From: Candidatus Zhuqueibacterota bacterium
GTDB taxonomy: Bacteria; Zhuqueibacterota; Zhuqueibacteria; Thermofontimicrobiales; Thiofontviventaceae
Reading direction: 5' to 3'
Assembly: GCA_016931935.1 (NCBI GenBank)
Contig: JAFGDW010000100.1
Span: forward strand, 1 to 64,000
DNA length: 64,000 nt
The stretch's first letter is position 1; each line of letters begins with the position of its first letter. Both the position numbers and the translations under genes were made by a program. The notes below the pieces were generated by a model. It worked only from the letters and a program-made list of their open reading frames with translations, did no database searches and had not been told where the DNA came from. This document shows positions 9,801 through 17,671 of the stretch, piece by piece.

Positions 9801-9945
9801 GGAAAATGAAGAAATACAAAGCACAGGAGTTGGATTAGCAATCGTAAAACGAATTATTGAACATCATCAAGGGAAAATTTGGGTAGATTCGGAGCCAGGA
9901 GTAGGATCAACATTTTACTTTACTATTTCCAGGGCTGCAAATTAG
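6811..9945 (+). CDS. Multi-GAF/PAS sensor histidine kinase
   Basis: 1044 aa, soluble, no membrane segments. Domains in order: GAF (about 15-170), PAS (190-300), three further GAF domains (about 345-490, 500-645, 660-805), a HisKA dimerisation domain with phospho-accepting H828 (S-H-D-L-K-S-P-I) and a HATPase domain (N-box NLLDNAVKY, G1 DNGIGI, G2 GVGLAI). The start is GTG at 6811, preceded by an AGGAAA site. The kinase probably senses a cytosolic small molecule or redox/light cue; the ligand cannot be read. It heads a run of four signalling genes with spacings of 2 to about 26 bp. The 294-bp leader (6517-6810) shows no convincing promoter. Confidence 0.92.
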   Translation: MESNILQENQSRMSILHTIVDVVATKNSIIDIFSEIRKDLKSVIPCDYVTILFNNEESRHFYLIPALNFVNDLPQDELTIPYSETSITESLRTKATLIRDDLNIRGNLTPGDLKFLPQGVSSDISVPIVHRNRVRAIFNLSSYKSKAFNKQHQQIVEEVALLLSLAIDRIDLLNGIEYANVHNNEWKTMYQQLLRYSSHPIAIVDTKHDIINETNRSFQRLTGFSGDELNGMRFSNIHPQSNLSHLLVQSQSPTNGKHITIQNLKLRQKNGQEIKVRARLVKADQRDEAVSLVFYKLPNRHEKRVNKNNNFPENVIDKPTMPLETIYPVAPEMQDTIEKTVLPLLVNIGKYQDAKYVALHIWNEDQRRLRMLTARKLSSSDKDVLTQPWLIGLNQGPFLDVIRKKQAIYFENVLNDINYENWVPVAKKLGYGSLLSIPLNADKYKIGTLSFFYETARQFKNDNIDFLQSYANYIALVIDNYNTHRNYRNRVEQMDSLNAIVKAINSSQDILAIIQTTAIATHKLLQFDTCSITLFDNNDDRYQTYALASQTTVKLFQLNSWTQIQNSTIGWIDPVSNKNVLNEMSDKFQSHLDLILIARDNYLGTISLASLEPNCYREQDRLLFEQIADHLAFAIDQTKPAESGKNIVDQSLLDEISHAVKNSHSLDEALLGIVDIVANAMSTDLCTIRFLDRGTVLPGVISTMSDEKVRILAAKEISEWIPVILESGQPCMISEISESNGKSISKLQYHAYLGVPITRKDQIIGILGVFWHQSRAISRNDVLLVSSIAGYAALIIENARMQKELLYHSNGVKKTNQELENFVYTVSHDLKSPIVSIQGFTSILLNDFQALLNEESLHYIKRIQSNANQMEALVKDLLELSRIGRVVSPFEDVNIGEMVAAIVQELMYQLEKKGIKVIVEENMPSVFCDKKRMHQVIYNLLDNAVKYIGKTNPSPRIEIGFKDETDQYMFYIKDNGIGISPEHHQDIFGLFRGVPPQENEEIQSTGVGLAIVKRIIEHHQGKIWVDSEPGVGSTFYFTISRAAN

Positions 9946-9971
9946 TGAATATTTAAGGGTGGAGTGTGGAT

Positions 9972-10730
9972 ATGGGCTTGCATCTTAGAAATAAAACAAC
10001 AGAAATTTTACGGTTAAAAAGCGAATTAAAACGAAAAGAAAAACAGCTTGAAGAAAAAAGCACCGAGGTGATGAATTATCTTTACACCATTACCCATGAA
10101 TTGAAAGCGCCAATAATTTCCATACGTGGTTTTTCAAACATACTGCATGATTATCACAAACAATCGCTCGACGAAGAGACAAAGCATTATTTATCTCGCA
10201 TTAGTGATAACATTGATAAGATGGAGCGCTTGATTGATGATCTCGCCAAGTATTCAAAAATAAATGTTCATCGCGAAGAATGTGAATGGACTTATATGCG
10301 CGATATCATTGATGATGCAATTGCGAATGTTCGTTATTTGATGGTGGGAAAGGCCGTCCGAATTGATCTGAATGGAATTTTTCCCAGCATTTTTTGCCAC
10401 AGATTGTTAATGGCTTCAGTGGTTACAAACCTGCTGAGTAATGCTATTAAGTACTCAAAAAAACAGGGAGAAATTGTAATTGAAATTGGCTATAATGATT
10501 CTGAATTATTTCACAAGTTTTATATAAAAGATAATGGTGTCGGAATTCCATCCAACAAACACGACCAATTATTTGAGGTTTTTAAGCGATTACACGACAA
10601 TAAACATATTCAGGGCAGTGGTATTGGACTGGCAGTTACGAAACGAATAATAGAAGGACACGGTGGCGAAATCTGGGCAGACTCCGTTTTTCGAAAAGGT
10701 GCCACATTTTATTTCACCTTACCACGATGA
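9972..10730 (+). CDS. Sensor-less histidine kinase
   Basis: 252 aa from ATG 9972. That start is chosen because GGAG (9961-9964) lies 7 nt upstream; the in-frame GTG at 9966 is too close to it. Residues 1-33 are a charged coiled coil, followed by HisKA with H42 (T-H-E-L-K-A-P-I) and a HATPase domain with complete N and G boxes (NLLSNAIKYS, DNGVGI, GSGIGLAV). No sensor or membrane domain is present, so it must take its input from a partner. The kinase region strongly resembles that of the preceding gene (shared S-I-x-G-F-x-x-I-L and IKDNG segments), which suggests local duplication. It ends 4 bp before the next start. Confidence 0.9.
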   Translation: MGLHLRNKTTEILRLKSELKRKEKQLEEKSTEVMNYLYTITHELKAPIISIRGFSNILHDYHKQSLDEETKHYLSRISDNIDKMERLIDDLAKYSKINVHREECEWTYMRDIIDDAIANVRYLMVGKAVRIDLNGIFPSIFCHRLLMASVVTNLLSNAIKYSKKQGEIVIEIGYNDSELFHKFYIKDNGVGIPSNKHDQLFEVFKRLHDNKHIQGSGIGLAVTKRIIEGHGGEIWADSVFRKGATFYFTLPR

Positions 10731-10734
10731 GATT

Positions 10735-12204
10735 ATGAATAATTTACAAAATTTTGAAAATGAAAGAAAACGGGTGCTTCTGGTCGAAGATAATATCGAT
10801 CATTCCCGGCTGATGGAAATCATGATGAAAAAACATCAGCCGGATGTGGATGTTATCGTTGCCCGTTCCGGAATTGAATGCTTTCAGGTACTCGATAAAA
10901 AGCATGTCGATATTATTGTGCTGGATTATGAACTCCCAATGATGTCCGGCCTGGAAATTTTGACACAAATACAGGAGCGCAAATTGAAGGCGCCGGTGAT
11001 TGTTGTCACTGGCAAAGGGGACGAAAACATCGCAGTTCAGGCAATGAAAAAGGGCGCACACGATTATATCGTCAAAGACAAGGGTTACATGTATGTGCTT
11101 CCCAGAGTTATCATACAGACGCTGGAAAAATATGCTTTGCAAATGAAGCTATTCGAGTCAGAGCGCAAATATCAAACACTATTCGATAGCTTTAAAGATG
11201 TTATTTCTGTGCAGGACCATGATTTAACAATTACGCTAGCTAATGACATCGCTGCTCAAATGTCCCGGACTCCTGTTGATAAACTTGTGGGTGAGAAATG
11301 TTATGAAAAATATTTTGACCGGACTAAACCATGCGAAGATTGTCCTGTTTTAAAAACGTTTAAAACAGGTCAAATTCATCATCTGGAAAAAACCCATAAT
11401 AAAGAAATATTTTCGATTCGCAGTCATCCCATATTTGATATACATGGAAAGCTCATTAATGTCATCGAGGTTGGCCAAATTATTACCGAACAGAAACGAT
11501 TGGAAAAGCAGATCATTCAATCAGAAAAATTGGCAACCATAGGATTATTGTCTTCAGGAATTGCCCATGAACTTCGGAATCCCCTTAATATTATCGAAAC
11601 CGCCCGTTATTTTATCTCTGATACTTATGGAGATACGGTGTCGGGATTAAATGATAAACTGGAAATTATTCATAAAAATGTCACTCGTGCGTCAACAATC
11701 ATTAATAATCTATTAGAGTTTTCCCGCCAATCTGATGTTGAACGAGAAGCGATTGATATTCATACCTTGATTGATAAAACATTGTCATTAATCGGTAAGG
11801 AACTCGTATCAAAAAATATCGATTTGAATAAGTCGTATGAAAAAATTCCACCGGTCTTTTTCAACCTGGATTCGTTGAAACAAGTACTTCTGAATATTAT
11901 TATTAATGCAATACAAGCAATGCCGAACGGTGGTATTCTCGGTATTCGAACACAACAAAATAAGGATAATACTGTTTCTGTTGAAATCCAGGATACGGGT
12001 AGCGGGATAGCTCAAAAAGACTTACCACATATTTTTTCTCCATTCTTTACAACAAAGGAAGTTGGTGTTGGTACAGGATTGGGGCTGTACATATCACATA
12101 CAATCATGCAGCGAGAAGGGGGAGAGATTCTGGTGGAAAGCGAAGAAGGTGTAGGGTCAACGTTTATTATTAAATTACCGGTCGTTGAAACTACAAGGGG
12201 GTAA
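10735..12204 (+). CDS. Receiver-PAS-histidine kinase hybrid
   Basis: 489 aa. ATG 10735 is chosen because it follows the preceding TGA by 4 bp and gives a standard receiver N-terminus; longer frames would overlap the upstream gene. The receiver domain (12-130) has acidic pocket E18-D19 and phospho-acceptor D64. A PAS domain (about 145-260) contains a C-E-D-C-P motif seen in PAS domains of anaerobes and possibly metal- or redox-linked. HisKA (A-H-E-L-R-N-P-L, about 280) and a HATPase domain end the protein. With the receiver at the N-terminus it can be phosphorylated by the two upstream kinases and can pass the signal to the sigma-54 activator that starts 2 bp later. Confidence 0.9.
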   Translation: MNNLQNFENERKRVLLVEDNIDHSRLMEIMMKKHQPDVDVIVARSGIECFQVLDKKHVDIIVLDYELPMMSGLEILTQIQERKLKAPVIVVTGKGDENIAVQAMKKGAHDYIVKDKGYMYVLPRVIIQTLEKYALQMKLFESERKYQTLFDSFKDVISVQDHDLTITLANDIAAQMSRTPVDKLVGEKCYEKYFDRTKPCEDCPVLKTFKTGQIHHLEKTHNKEIFSIRSHPIFDIHGKLINVIEVGQIITEQKRLEKQIIQSEKLATIGLLSSGIAHELRNPLNIIETARYFISDTYGDTVSGLNDKLEIIHKNVTRASTIINNLLEFSRQSDVEREAIDIHTLIDKTLSLIGKELVSKNIDLNKSYEKIPPVFFNLDSLKQVLLNIIINAIQAMPNGGILGIRTQQNKDNTVSVEIQDTGSGIAQKDLPHIFSPFFTTKEVGVGTGLGLYISHTIMQREGGEILVESEEGVGSTFIIKLPVVETTRG

Positions 12205-12206
12205 CA

Positions 12207-13604
12207 ATGCAGGAAAAAAAAGCACACATCCTGATTGCTGATGATGAGTCGAACATCTTGGAATTACTTAAAGGCATCCTGGAAAATAAGGAATTTCAAG
12301 TATCAACTGCTCCAAATGGCGAAGAAGCGCTCAAAGTGATAAGGAAGAAGTCAATCGATATTGCGTTAACGGATTTGTATATGCCTGGGGGAATTGAAGG
12401 TATTGAATTGCTACAAGAAATCAAAAAAATCAAGCCGGAAACACAAATTATCGTTATCACCGGATACGGTACTATCGATTCTGCTGTTGGGGCTATGAAA
12501 ATAGGTGCATATGAATACATTACCAAACCTATTAATTATGATCATATGTTCCTGATCATAGATCGTATCCTGCAACTGAAACAGCTTCAGGATCATAATA
12601 AAAATTTACAGCAACAACTTGAAAGTCGCTTTAAATTTGAGCAGATAATTGGTAAAAGTCCAAAACTGCAAAGTATTTTCGGATTAATTCGGGATGTAGC
12701 GGGAACCGCATCAACTGTTCTTATTCGTGGGGAAAATGGCACTGGCAAGGAACTAATTGCCAATGCAATTTATAAACTAAGCAAGCGATGCGATAAGCCA
12801 ATTATTCGAGTCAACTGCGCAGTTTTCGCTGAACAATTGCTGGAGAGTGAATTATTTGGGCATGTAAAAGGGGCTTATACCGGTGCAATTCGTGATCGTA
12901 AAGGTCGATTTGAATTAGCACATAACGGTACGTTATTTCTCGATGAGATCGGAGAAATTAGTCAAAGTATGCAAGTGAAGTTACTACGCGTTTTGCAGGA
13001 AGGTGAATTTGAACGCGTAGGAAGCACCGATACATTAAAAGTAAACGTTCGAATTATAGCCGCCACAAATAAAAATCTTGAGGAAGCTATAAAAAAAGGT
13101 GAGTTCCGAAAAGACCTGTATTATCGCTTGAACGTCATTCCGCTGGAAATTCCGCCACTCCGGCAGCGACTTGATGATATTCCCCTGCTTGTGGATCATT
13201 TTATTGCCAAATATAATGCAGATAATAATAAAAGTATTAAAGGTATTACTCAGGATGCATTGAGTGTTTTATTACAATATGATTGGCCGGGCAATGTCCG
13301 GGAACTTGAAAATTTGATTGAGCGAGCTGTTGTACTCACAAAATCTGATTATATCGAGAAGGACAAAGTATCGCACCTCAATGGAAGTTCGGATTTTCAG
13401 TCACCGACTCAGATGTTAAAACTAATGCCGTTACCAGAGGTGATGGATAATCTGGAAAAAGAATTAATTGAAAATGCTTACATACAATCGAATTACAATC
13501 AAACCTATACAGCAGAAGCGCTGGGTATTCATCGAAGCACTTTGCTTTCAAAAATGTCTAAATACGGGATAAATGGCAAACGAAAAAATGGGAATGGGCA
13601 TTAA
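12207..13604 (+). CDS. NtrC-family sigma-54-dependent response regulator
   Basis: 465 aa. Receiver domain with D12-D13 and phospho-acceptor D56, then an AAA+ domain with Walker A G175-E-N-G-T-G-K, the sigma-54 contact loop G222-A-Y-T-G-A (Tyr for the usual Phe, a common variant), Walker B FLDEIGE and sensor motifs. A Fis-type helix-turn-helix ends the protein (about 425-460). It activates RpoN-dependent promoters, and rpoN itself is at 49125-50558. AGGGGG lies 5 nt before the ATG. It is the output of the kinase cluster directly upstream. No clear -24/-12 sites were found in the nearby spacers, so the targets are probably elsewhere. Confidence 0.95.
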   Translation: MQEKKAHILIADDESNILELLKGILENKEFQVSTAPNGEEALKVIRKKSIDIALTDLYMPGGIEGIELLQEIKKIKPETQIIVITGYGTIDSAVGAMKIGAYEYITKPINYDHMFLIIDRILQLKQLQDHNKNLQQQLESRFKFEQIIGKSPKLQSIFGLIRDVAGTASTVLIRGENGTGKELIANAIYKLSKRCDKPIIRVNCAVFAEQLLESELFGHVKGAYTGAIRDRKGRFELAHNGTLFLDEIGEISQSMQVKLLRVLQEGEFERVGSTDTLKVNVRIIAATNKNLEEAIKKGEFRKDLYYRLNVIPLEIPPLRQRLDDIPLLVDHFIAKYNADNNKSIKGITQDALSVLLQYDWPGNVRELENLIERAVVLTKSDYIEKDKVSHLNGSSDFQSPTQMLKLMPLPEVMDNLEKELIENAYIQSNYNQTYTAEALGIHRSTLLSKMSKYGINGKRKNGNGH

Positions 13605-13630
13605 ACATTTTATAAGTTAAATCTCATCTT

Positions 13631-15085
13631 ATGATTGAAAAAATCTTAGCATACATGAAACAGCAACATCGACTTGTAACAACGCGTGAATTAATCACGC
13701 GTTTTTTTTATACGGATGATAATTATCCGGAAGCGATGGAGCAAATATTACGAACAATGTTACATCAGGAAAAACAGATAGAATGCGTTAATGAGCATAG
13801 CTGGAAACTCCGGTCTCCGGAAATATTACTTAAAGATATCCAATTTGCTGTCATCGATTTTGAATATATAATTCATGGACACAATCAGCAATTACCGGTG
13901 GGTTTGATTATTCAAACTATGAAAAATGGAAAAACGGATTCTCTACAAAAATTCAATATTCGTTATTCAACCGGTTTATCGAAAGATGCTTCCGTGAAAA
14001 TTTCAAAACTTCAACATGAATTGATGCTAACTGAACCTTTTGATAATCAGCTGAAGTACGTCACTGACTTACTTGCTAACAACGTTCTTGTCCACTTTAC
14101 TCCCAATACAATTCAAACACGATTAAATTATTTACTGCGGCAATTTGGAGCGGATGAGGTTAACTTGTCAGCGATTGCACTGTATGAAGTTGCAAAAATC
14201 ATCTATCCTGAATTAAAAGCTCGGACATTGCAGGCAATCGCAGAAGCCGCGGATGTTCATGAATGCACAGATGTTGAATCTTGCGAACAGCGGATTGAGC
14301 TCGTATCCCAGATTTGGGAGCGAATACAACAACAGCTAAATATACAATCCATTACGACGTGGGCACAGTTTGAGCAATTGCTTGCATCGCGGGAATCCTG
14401 GGTGTCGTTTGATCGCTACGCGTTTTCACGTCAGGATATTGAAAGTCTGCCCGAATCGCCCGGAGTATATCGCATGCTTGACGAGGCCAGAACGGTTTTC
14501 TATGTGGGAAAATCGACCAATCTTCGTCGCCGAGTTCGCTCGTATTTCCTTGACCGATTTGATTGGGATGATAAGCATATAAAAATTCTGGAACGGATTT
14601 TTACGTTGGAATACGAATTGTCAGGAAATGAATTAGACGCCCTTCTGTTCGAAAACCGGACTATTAATAAATCCCAGCCAGAAATTAATACTCAAATGCA
14701 AGTCAGGGAACGTCCAATCGACGTTGCAGATTTGTGGGACAAGCAACTTATTATCATTCTGGCCGGCGTGAATGAATCATTTGTGATTTTTATGCTAAAC
14801 GATGATAAACAAGGAATACGGTTGGAAATACAACAGGGGGAGGAAAATTGGAATACGTGCGAGCGGTTGATTAAAACTCTGTTTTTTGAGAAGCATGGAA
14901 TTGAAGATTCATTATCGAATCAGGAATTAATGATCTGCTGGCGTTGGTGGGCTAAAAACAAAGAATATATCAACACTATTCAGGTGCAAAAATTGCCGGA
15001 TGTATCAGCTTGTCTAACGCAATTAAAGCAACTGATCAATGATCCTGATATTTTTCAAAATAAAATGGTGTTTATTAATGAATAA
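13631..15085 (+). CDS. Degenerate DnaQ-like exonuclease fused to GIY-YIG nuclease
   Basis: 484 aa. Residues 1-65 may form a winged helix. Residues 70-210 follow the DnaQ fold: strand FAVIDFE with D-x-E, a second-motif region (NVLVHFTPN) lacking the usual Asp, and a PELKA helix, but no clear HxAxxD, so the exonuclease is probably inactive. Residues 277-360 are a UvrC/Cho-type GIY-YIG domain: P-G-V-Y, F-Y-V-G-K-S, L-R-R-R-V with catalytic Arg, and L-L-F-E-N with catalytic Glu. DnaQ-UvrC fusions are known, for example in actinobacteria. A role in DNA repair is expected. The gene follows the signalling operon by 26 bp, with a weak ribosome site, and ends 8 bp short of the convergent gene at 15094-15819. 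Confidence 0.75.
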   Translation: MIEKILAYMKQQHRLVTTRELITRFFYTDDNYPEAMEQILRTMLHQEKQIECVNEHSWKLRSPEILLKDIQFAVIDFEYIIHGHNQQLPVGLIIQTMKNGKTDSLQKFNIRYSTGLSKDASVKISKLQHELMLTEPFDNQLKYVTDLLANNVLVHFTPNTIQTRLNYLLRQFGADEVNLSAIALYEVAKIIYPELKARTLQAIAEAADVHECTDVESCEQRIELVSQIWERIQQQLNIQSITTWAQFEQLLASRESWVSFDRYAFSRQDIESLPESPGVYRMLDEARTVFYVGKSTNLRRRVRSYFLDRFDWDDKHIKILERIFTLEYELSGNELDALLFENRTINKSQPEINTQMQVRERPIDVADLWDKQLIIILAGVNESFVIFMLNDDKQGIRLEIQQGEENWNTCERLIKTLFFEKHGIEDSLSNQELMICWRWWAKNKEYINTIQVQKLPDVSACLTQLKQLINDPDIFQNKMVFINE

Positions 15086-15093
15086 GTGACAAA

Positions 15094-15819
15094 TCAAATC
15101 TTACCGAAAATACTCTGCAGTTTGAGTTTCCACACGACAAAAATCGCTTCCCGAATTATCTTTTTATTCATTTTTGAAGTACCAGCGACTCGATCGGTGA
15201 AAACAATTGGAATTTCTTTTAAACGAAATCCTTTCTTAAATGCTTTGAAATGCATTTCGATTTGAAAAGAATAACCATCGGACGAGATATTATTAAGATC
15301 AATCGCACGTAGCACTTCTGCGCGAAAACATTTATACCCACTTGTGCAATCCTGCAACGGCATTCCCGTGATAACGCGGGAATACTTGTTGGCGGTCAGG
15401 CTAAGCATTAAGCGAGATAATGGCCAATTAATAACATTGACACCAACGATATAGCGGGAACCGATAATCAGGTCGAAATCACTCATTTTTCTCAGGAACC
15501 TCGGGATATCGTCCGGGTCATGAGAAAAATCAGCATCCATTTCAAAAATATAATCATAGTCATTTTCAAGCGCATATTTAAAGCCGGTAACATAAGCGGT
15601 TCCCAGGCCGGATTTTTCTTTGCGGGTAATCAGGGAAACATGGCTTTCCTTTTGGGCGATCGATGCAACGATTTCAGATGTTCCGTCCGGAGAGTTATCA
15701 TCAACAATTAGTATATCCAGTCCTTTAATGCCCTGGAATAGGATGCGATCAATCAATTTTTCAATATTCTGAGATTCATTGTAGGTCGGAACGACGACCA
15801 GGGAACGCTTTCCTGTCAT
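15094..15819 (-). CDS. Polyprenol monophosphomannose synthase-like glycosyltransferase (GT2)
   Basis: 241 aa, cytosolic face of the membrane. The GT-A fold shows VVPTYNE, the D-D-N-S-P-D-G-T nucleotide site, the D-A-D metal motif within FEMDADFSHDP and a GSRY segment, all typical of the Dpm1/Ppm1 family that moves mannose or another hexose from an NDP-sugar to polyprenyl phosphate. No C-terminal GtrA or membrane domain is present, as in short Dpm1. It is the last gene of the minus-strand run 28903-15094, which contains two DUF2723 enzymes expected to need such a lipid-linked donor. Sugar identity is inferred from family only. Confidence 0.88.
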   Translation of the reverse strand: MTGKRSLVVVPTYNESQNIEKLIDRILFQGIKGLDILIVDDNSPDGTSEIVASIAQKESHVSLITRKEKSGLGTAYVTGFKYALENDYDYIFEMDADFSHDPDDIPRFLRKMSDFDLIIGSRYIVGVNVINWPLSRLMLSLTANKYSRVITGMPLQDCTSGYKCFRAEVLRAIDLNNISSDGYSFQIEMHFKAFKKGFRLKEIPIVFTDRVAGTSKMNKKIIREAIFVVWKLKLQSIFGKI

Positions 15820-15834
15820 AACTTACCCATTTAA

Positions 15835-16737
15835 TTAAAGAAGCTTTGCCTTTTTAAGTTGTTTTTTAAGAATTTTAAGACTCGTTTCAATTGTCATTGG
15901 ATGGTGATTCAACTCCGTGATTGCCTTCTCCAAAATAAAGCCGGATTTTAGCGGTCGTGGCACCTGTTGATTAAGTGCAGTCGTTGTTGTTCTGTTGATA
16001 AGTTTCGGATCAAGGTCAAAATAACGAGCAATTTCAACTGCAAAGTGGTAGCGATCTATAATTTCCAGGCCGCCAATATGGAACAGATCCCATTTATCGC
16101 GTTCGATGACACAACGAATGGCTTTCGTCAAGTCATCTGCCAATGTTGGATTACCAAACTGGTCATCAACAATTGTGACTTCCTTTTTCTCCTTTAGTGT
16201 TTGAATGAGCCACGTAACAAAATTAAGACGAATGTCGATACCTGTTCCGAATAAAACCATCGTGCGCAGAATGGCAAATGTGGCATCGCTCTTTCTTAAT
16301 GCGTTTTCACCAGCAAGCTTGGATTTTCCGTAATAACCCAACGGTGCCGGAACATCTGTTTCCCGATATGGACCCGATTTGCCATCAAACACATAATCAG
16401 TAGAAACATGCACCAATTTTGCACCAATCTTATGGGCAAAATAGGCGAGATGTTCAACGCTTTCCACATTAACCTTCCAACATAGTTCACGCTGGTTTTC
16501 TGCTCCATCAACATTTGTGAAAGCTGCCATATTTAGAATATAATCCGGTTTCTCATGCAGCAATACTTCTTTGATCTGATTTCGTTGCGTCAAATCAATT
16601 GTATAGTATGAAACTTTTGGGGAAACAATACTACTCGAATGCAAGTCTAATCCAATAATTTCAAAGTCATCTTTAAATTCATAAAAACATCGCTGTCCGA
16701 GCAATCCATTGATCCCGGTAATTAGAATACGTTTCAT
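15835..16737 (-). CDS. dTDP-4-dehydrorhamnose reductase (RmlD)-like NAD(P) reductase
   Basis: 300 aa extended SDR. Rossmann motif G-I-N-G-L-L-G at 8-14, the conserved STDYVFDG segment and catalytic Y-G-K-S-K in the middle are RmlD family hallmarks. The other Rml enzymes are absent here, so the substrate may be another NDP-sugar; MAT2B-like relatives have the same motifs. Its start overlaps the stop of the PfkB kinase gene by 4 bp, a sign of coupled translation, and the GT2 gene follows after 15 bp. Confidence 0.8.
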   Translation of the reverse strand: MKRILITGINGLLGQRCFYEFKDDFEIIGLDLHSSSIVSPKVSYYTIDLTQRNQIKEVLLHEKPDYILNMAAFTNVDGAENQRELCWKVNVESVEHLAYFAHKIGAKLVHVSTDYVFDGKSGPYRETDVPAPLGYYGKSKLAGENALRKSDATFAILRTMVLFGTGIDIRLNFVTWLIQTLKEKKEVTIVDDQFGNPTLADDLTKAIRCVIERDKWDLFHIGGLEIIDRYHFAVEIARYFDLDPKLINRTTTTALNQQVPRPLKSGFILEKAITELNHHPMTIETSLKILKKQLKKAKLL

Positions 16738-17657
16738 TTGATTGTTTTTTCCATGTTATGGGCTCTGAATTTGCCAAGCTTACTCATCATGCTAATTCCC
16801 TGGAGCGTACTTTTAAAGCCGGCAACTTTATTTGCAAAAGCTGCTGCTGCTTCCGGTGAACCGCCATTTAAGATTTGTGAGATATATCCCCCCGCAAAGG
16901 CATCACCACATCCGGTTACATCAACAACATCCGGGTAAGGAACTGATTGAATTGTAAAAGTACGAATACGACCATTATTTTGTTTCGTGAAAAGTAGAGA
17001 CCCATTTTCGCCAAGAGTTACATTTATAATTTTGACACTACCTATCATTGCTTTATGTGCAAATTGTTCAAAATCAGCTATTCCTTTGTTTAGAAGCGTT
17101 GCCTCGTGTTCATTTAATTGGAGGATAGAAATTCCTTCAAGCCATTGCTTCCAATTTTCAGGTTTTCTACGGAAGCGTTTGCCATTTTCGTCAATCCCCA
17201 GGCACAGACTGTGGTAATCCATATATGTCATGGGAGCCAGTTGCTGTACCAGACGATGTGTTTCAATTGACATTTCAAAGCCCGTGATATAATTTAGCAA
17301 AACAAGATCAAATTTACCAGCTTTCGTTATCTGCTTTGGGTTAATAGGTGCAGCCGGAAAGGTTAAAAATTCATCTCGTTCATGCTTGCTATAATAACGA
17401 AGCTTGACACGAGTATTAGGAGCAGCCGATACTTGAATGCCAGTCGTATCGATATTGGGATATCGATCTGTAAATTTTTTAATTTCGTGGTACGCATCGT
17501 GACCAACATTCGCGATCGGATAGATTGTTACCTTTGGATCAATAAGGTTCGCTAACGCCGACAGTGCGTACGTTATTCCACCCAGACTTCGAGAAATTGT
17601 TCCATCTAAAATTTGAATTTCGTCAAGAATAAACGTTCCAATAAGCGCGATTTTCAT
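16734..17657 (-). CDS. PfkB-family carbohydrate/nucleoside kinase
   Basis: 307 aa ribokinase-fold kinase. The C-terminal signature V-D-V-T-G-C-G-D-A-F-A-G-G-Y contains the catalytic Asp and anion hole. The N-terminal substrate motif (S-L-G-G-I-T-Y-A) fits the family's GG motif. The substrate cannot be read; sugar or nucleoside are both possible, the latter suggested only by the purine permease gene 14 bp upstream. The stop overlaps the next start by 4 bp. Confidence 0.85.
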   Translation of the reverse strand: MKIALIGTFILDEIQILDGTISRSLGGITYALSALANLIDPKVTIYPIANVGHDAYHEIKKFTDRYPNIDTTGIQVSAAPNTRVKLRYYSKHERDEFLTFPAAPINPKQITKAGKFDLVLLNYITGFEMSIETHRLVQQLAPMTYMDYHSLCLGIDENGKRFRRKPENWKQWLEGISILQLNEHEATLLNKGIADFEQFAHKAMIGSVKIINVTLGENGSLLFTKQNNGRIRTFTIQSVPYPDVVDVTGCGDAFAGGYISQILNGGSPEAAAAFANKVAGFKSTLQGISMMSKLGKFRAHNMEKTIK

Positions 17658-17671
17658 AGACCCTCAGAGTT

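Noticed and set aside
9966-9971. GTG 9966 as start of the sensor-less kinase
   Set aside because: It lies one base after the GGAG site; ATG 9972 has proper spacing.
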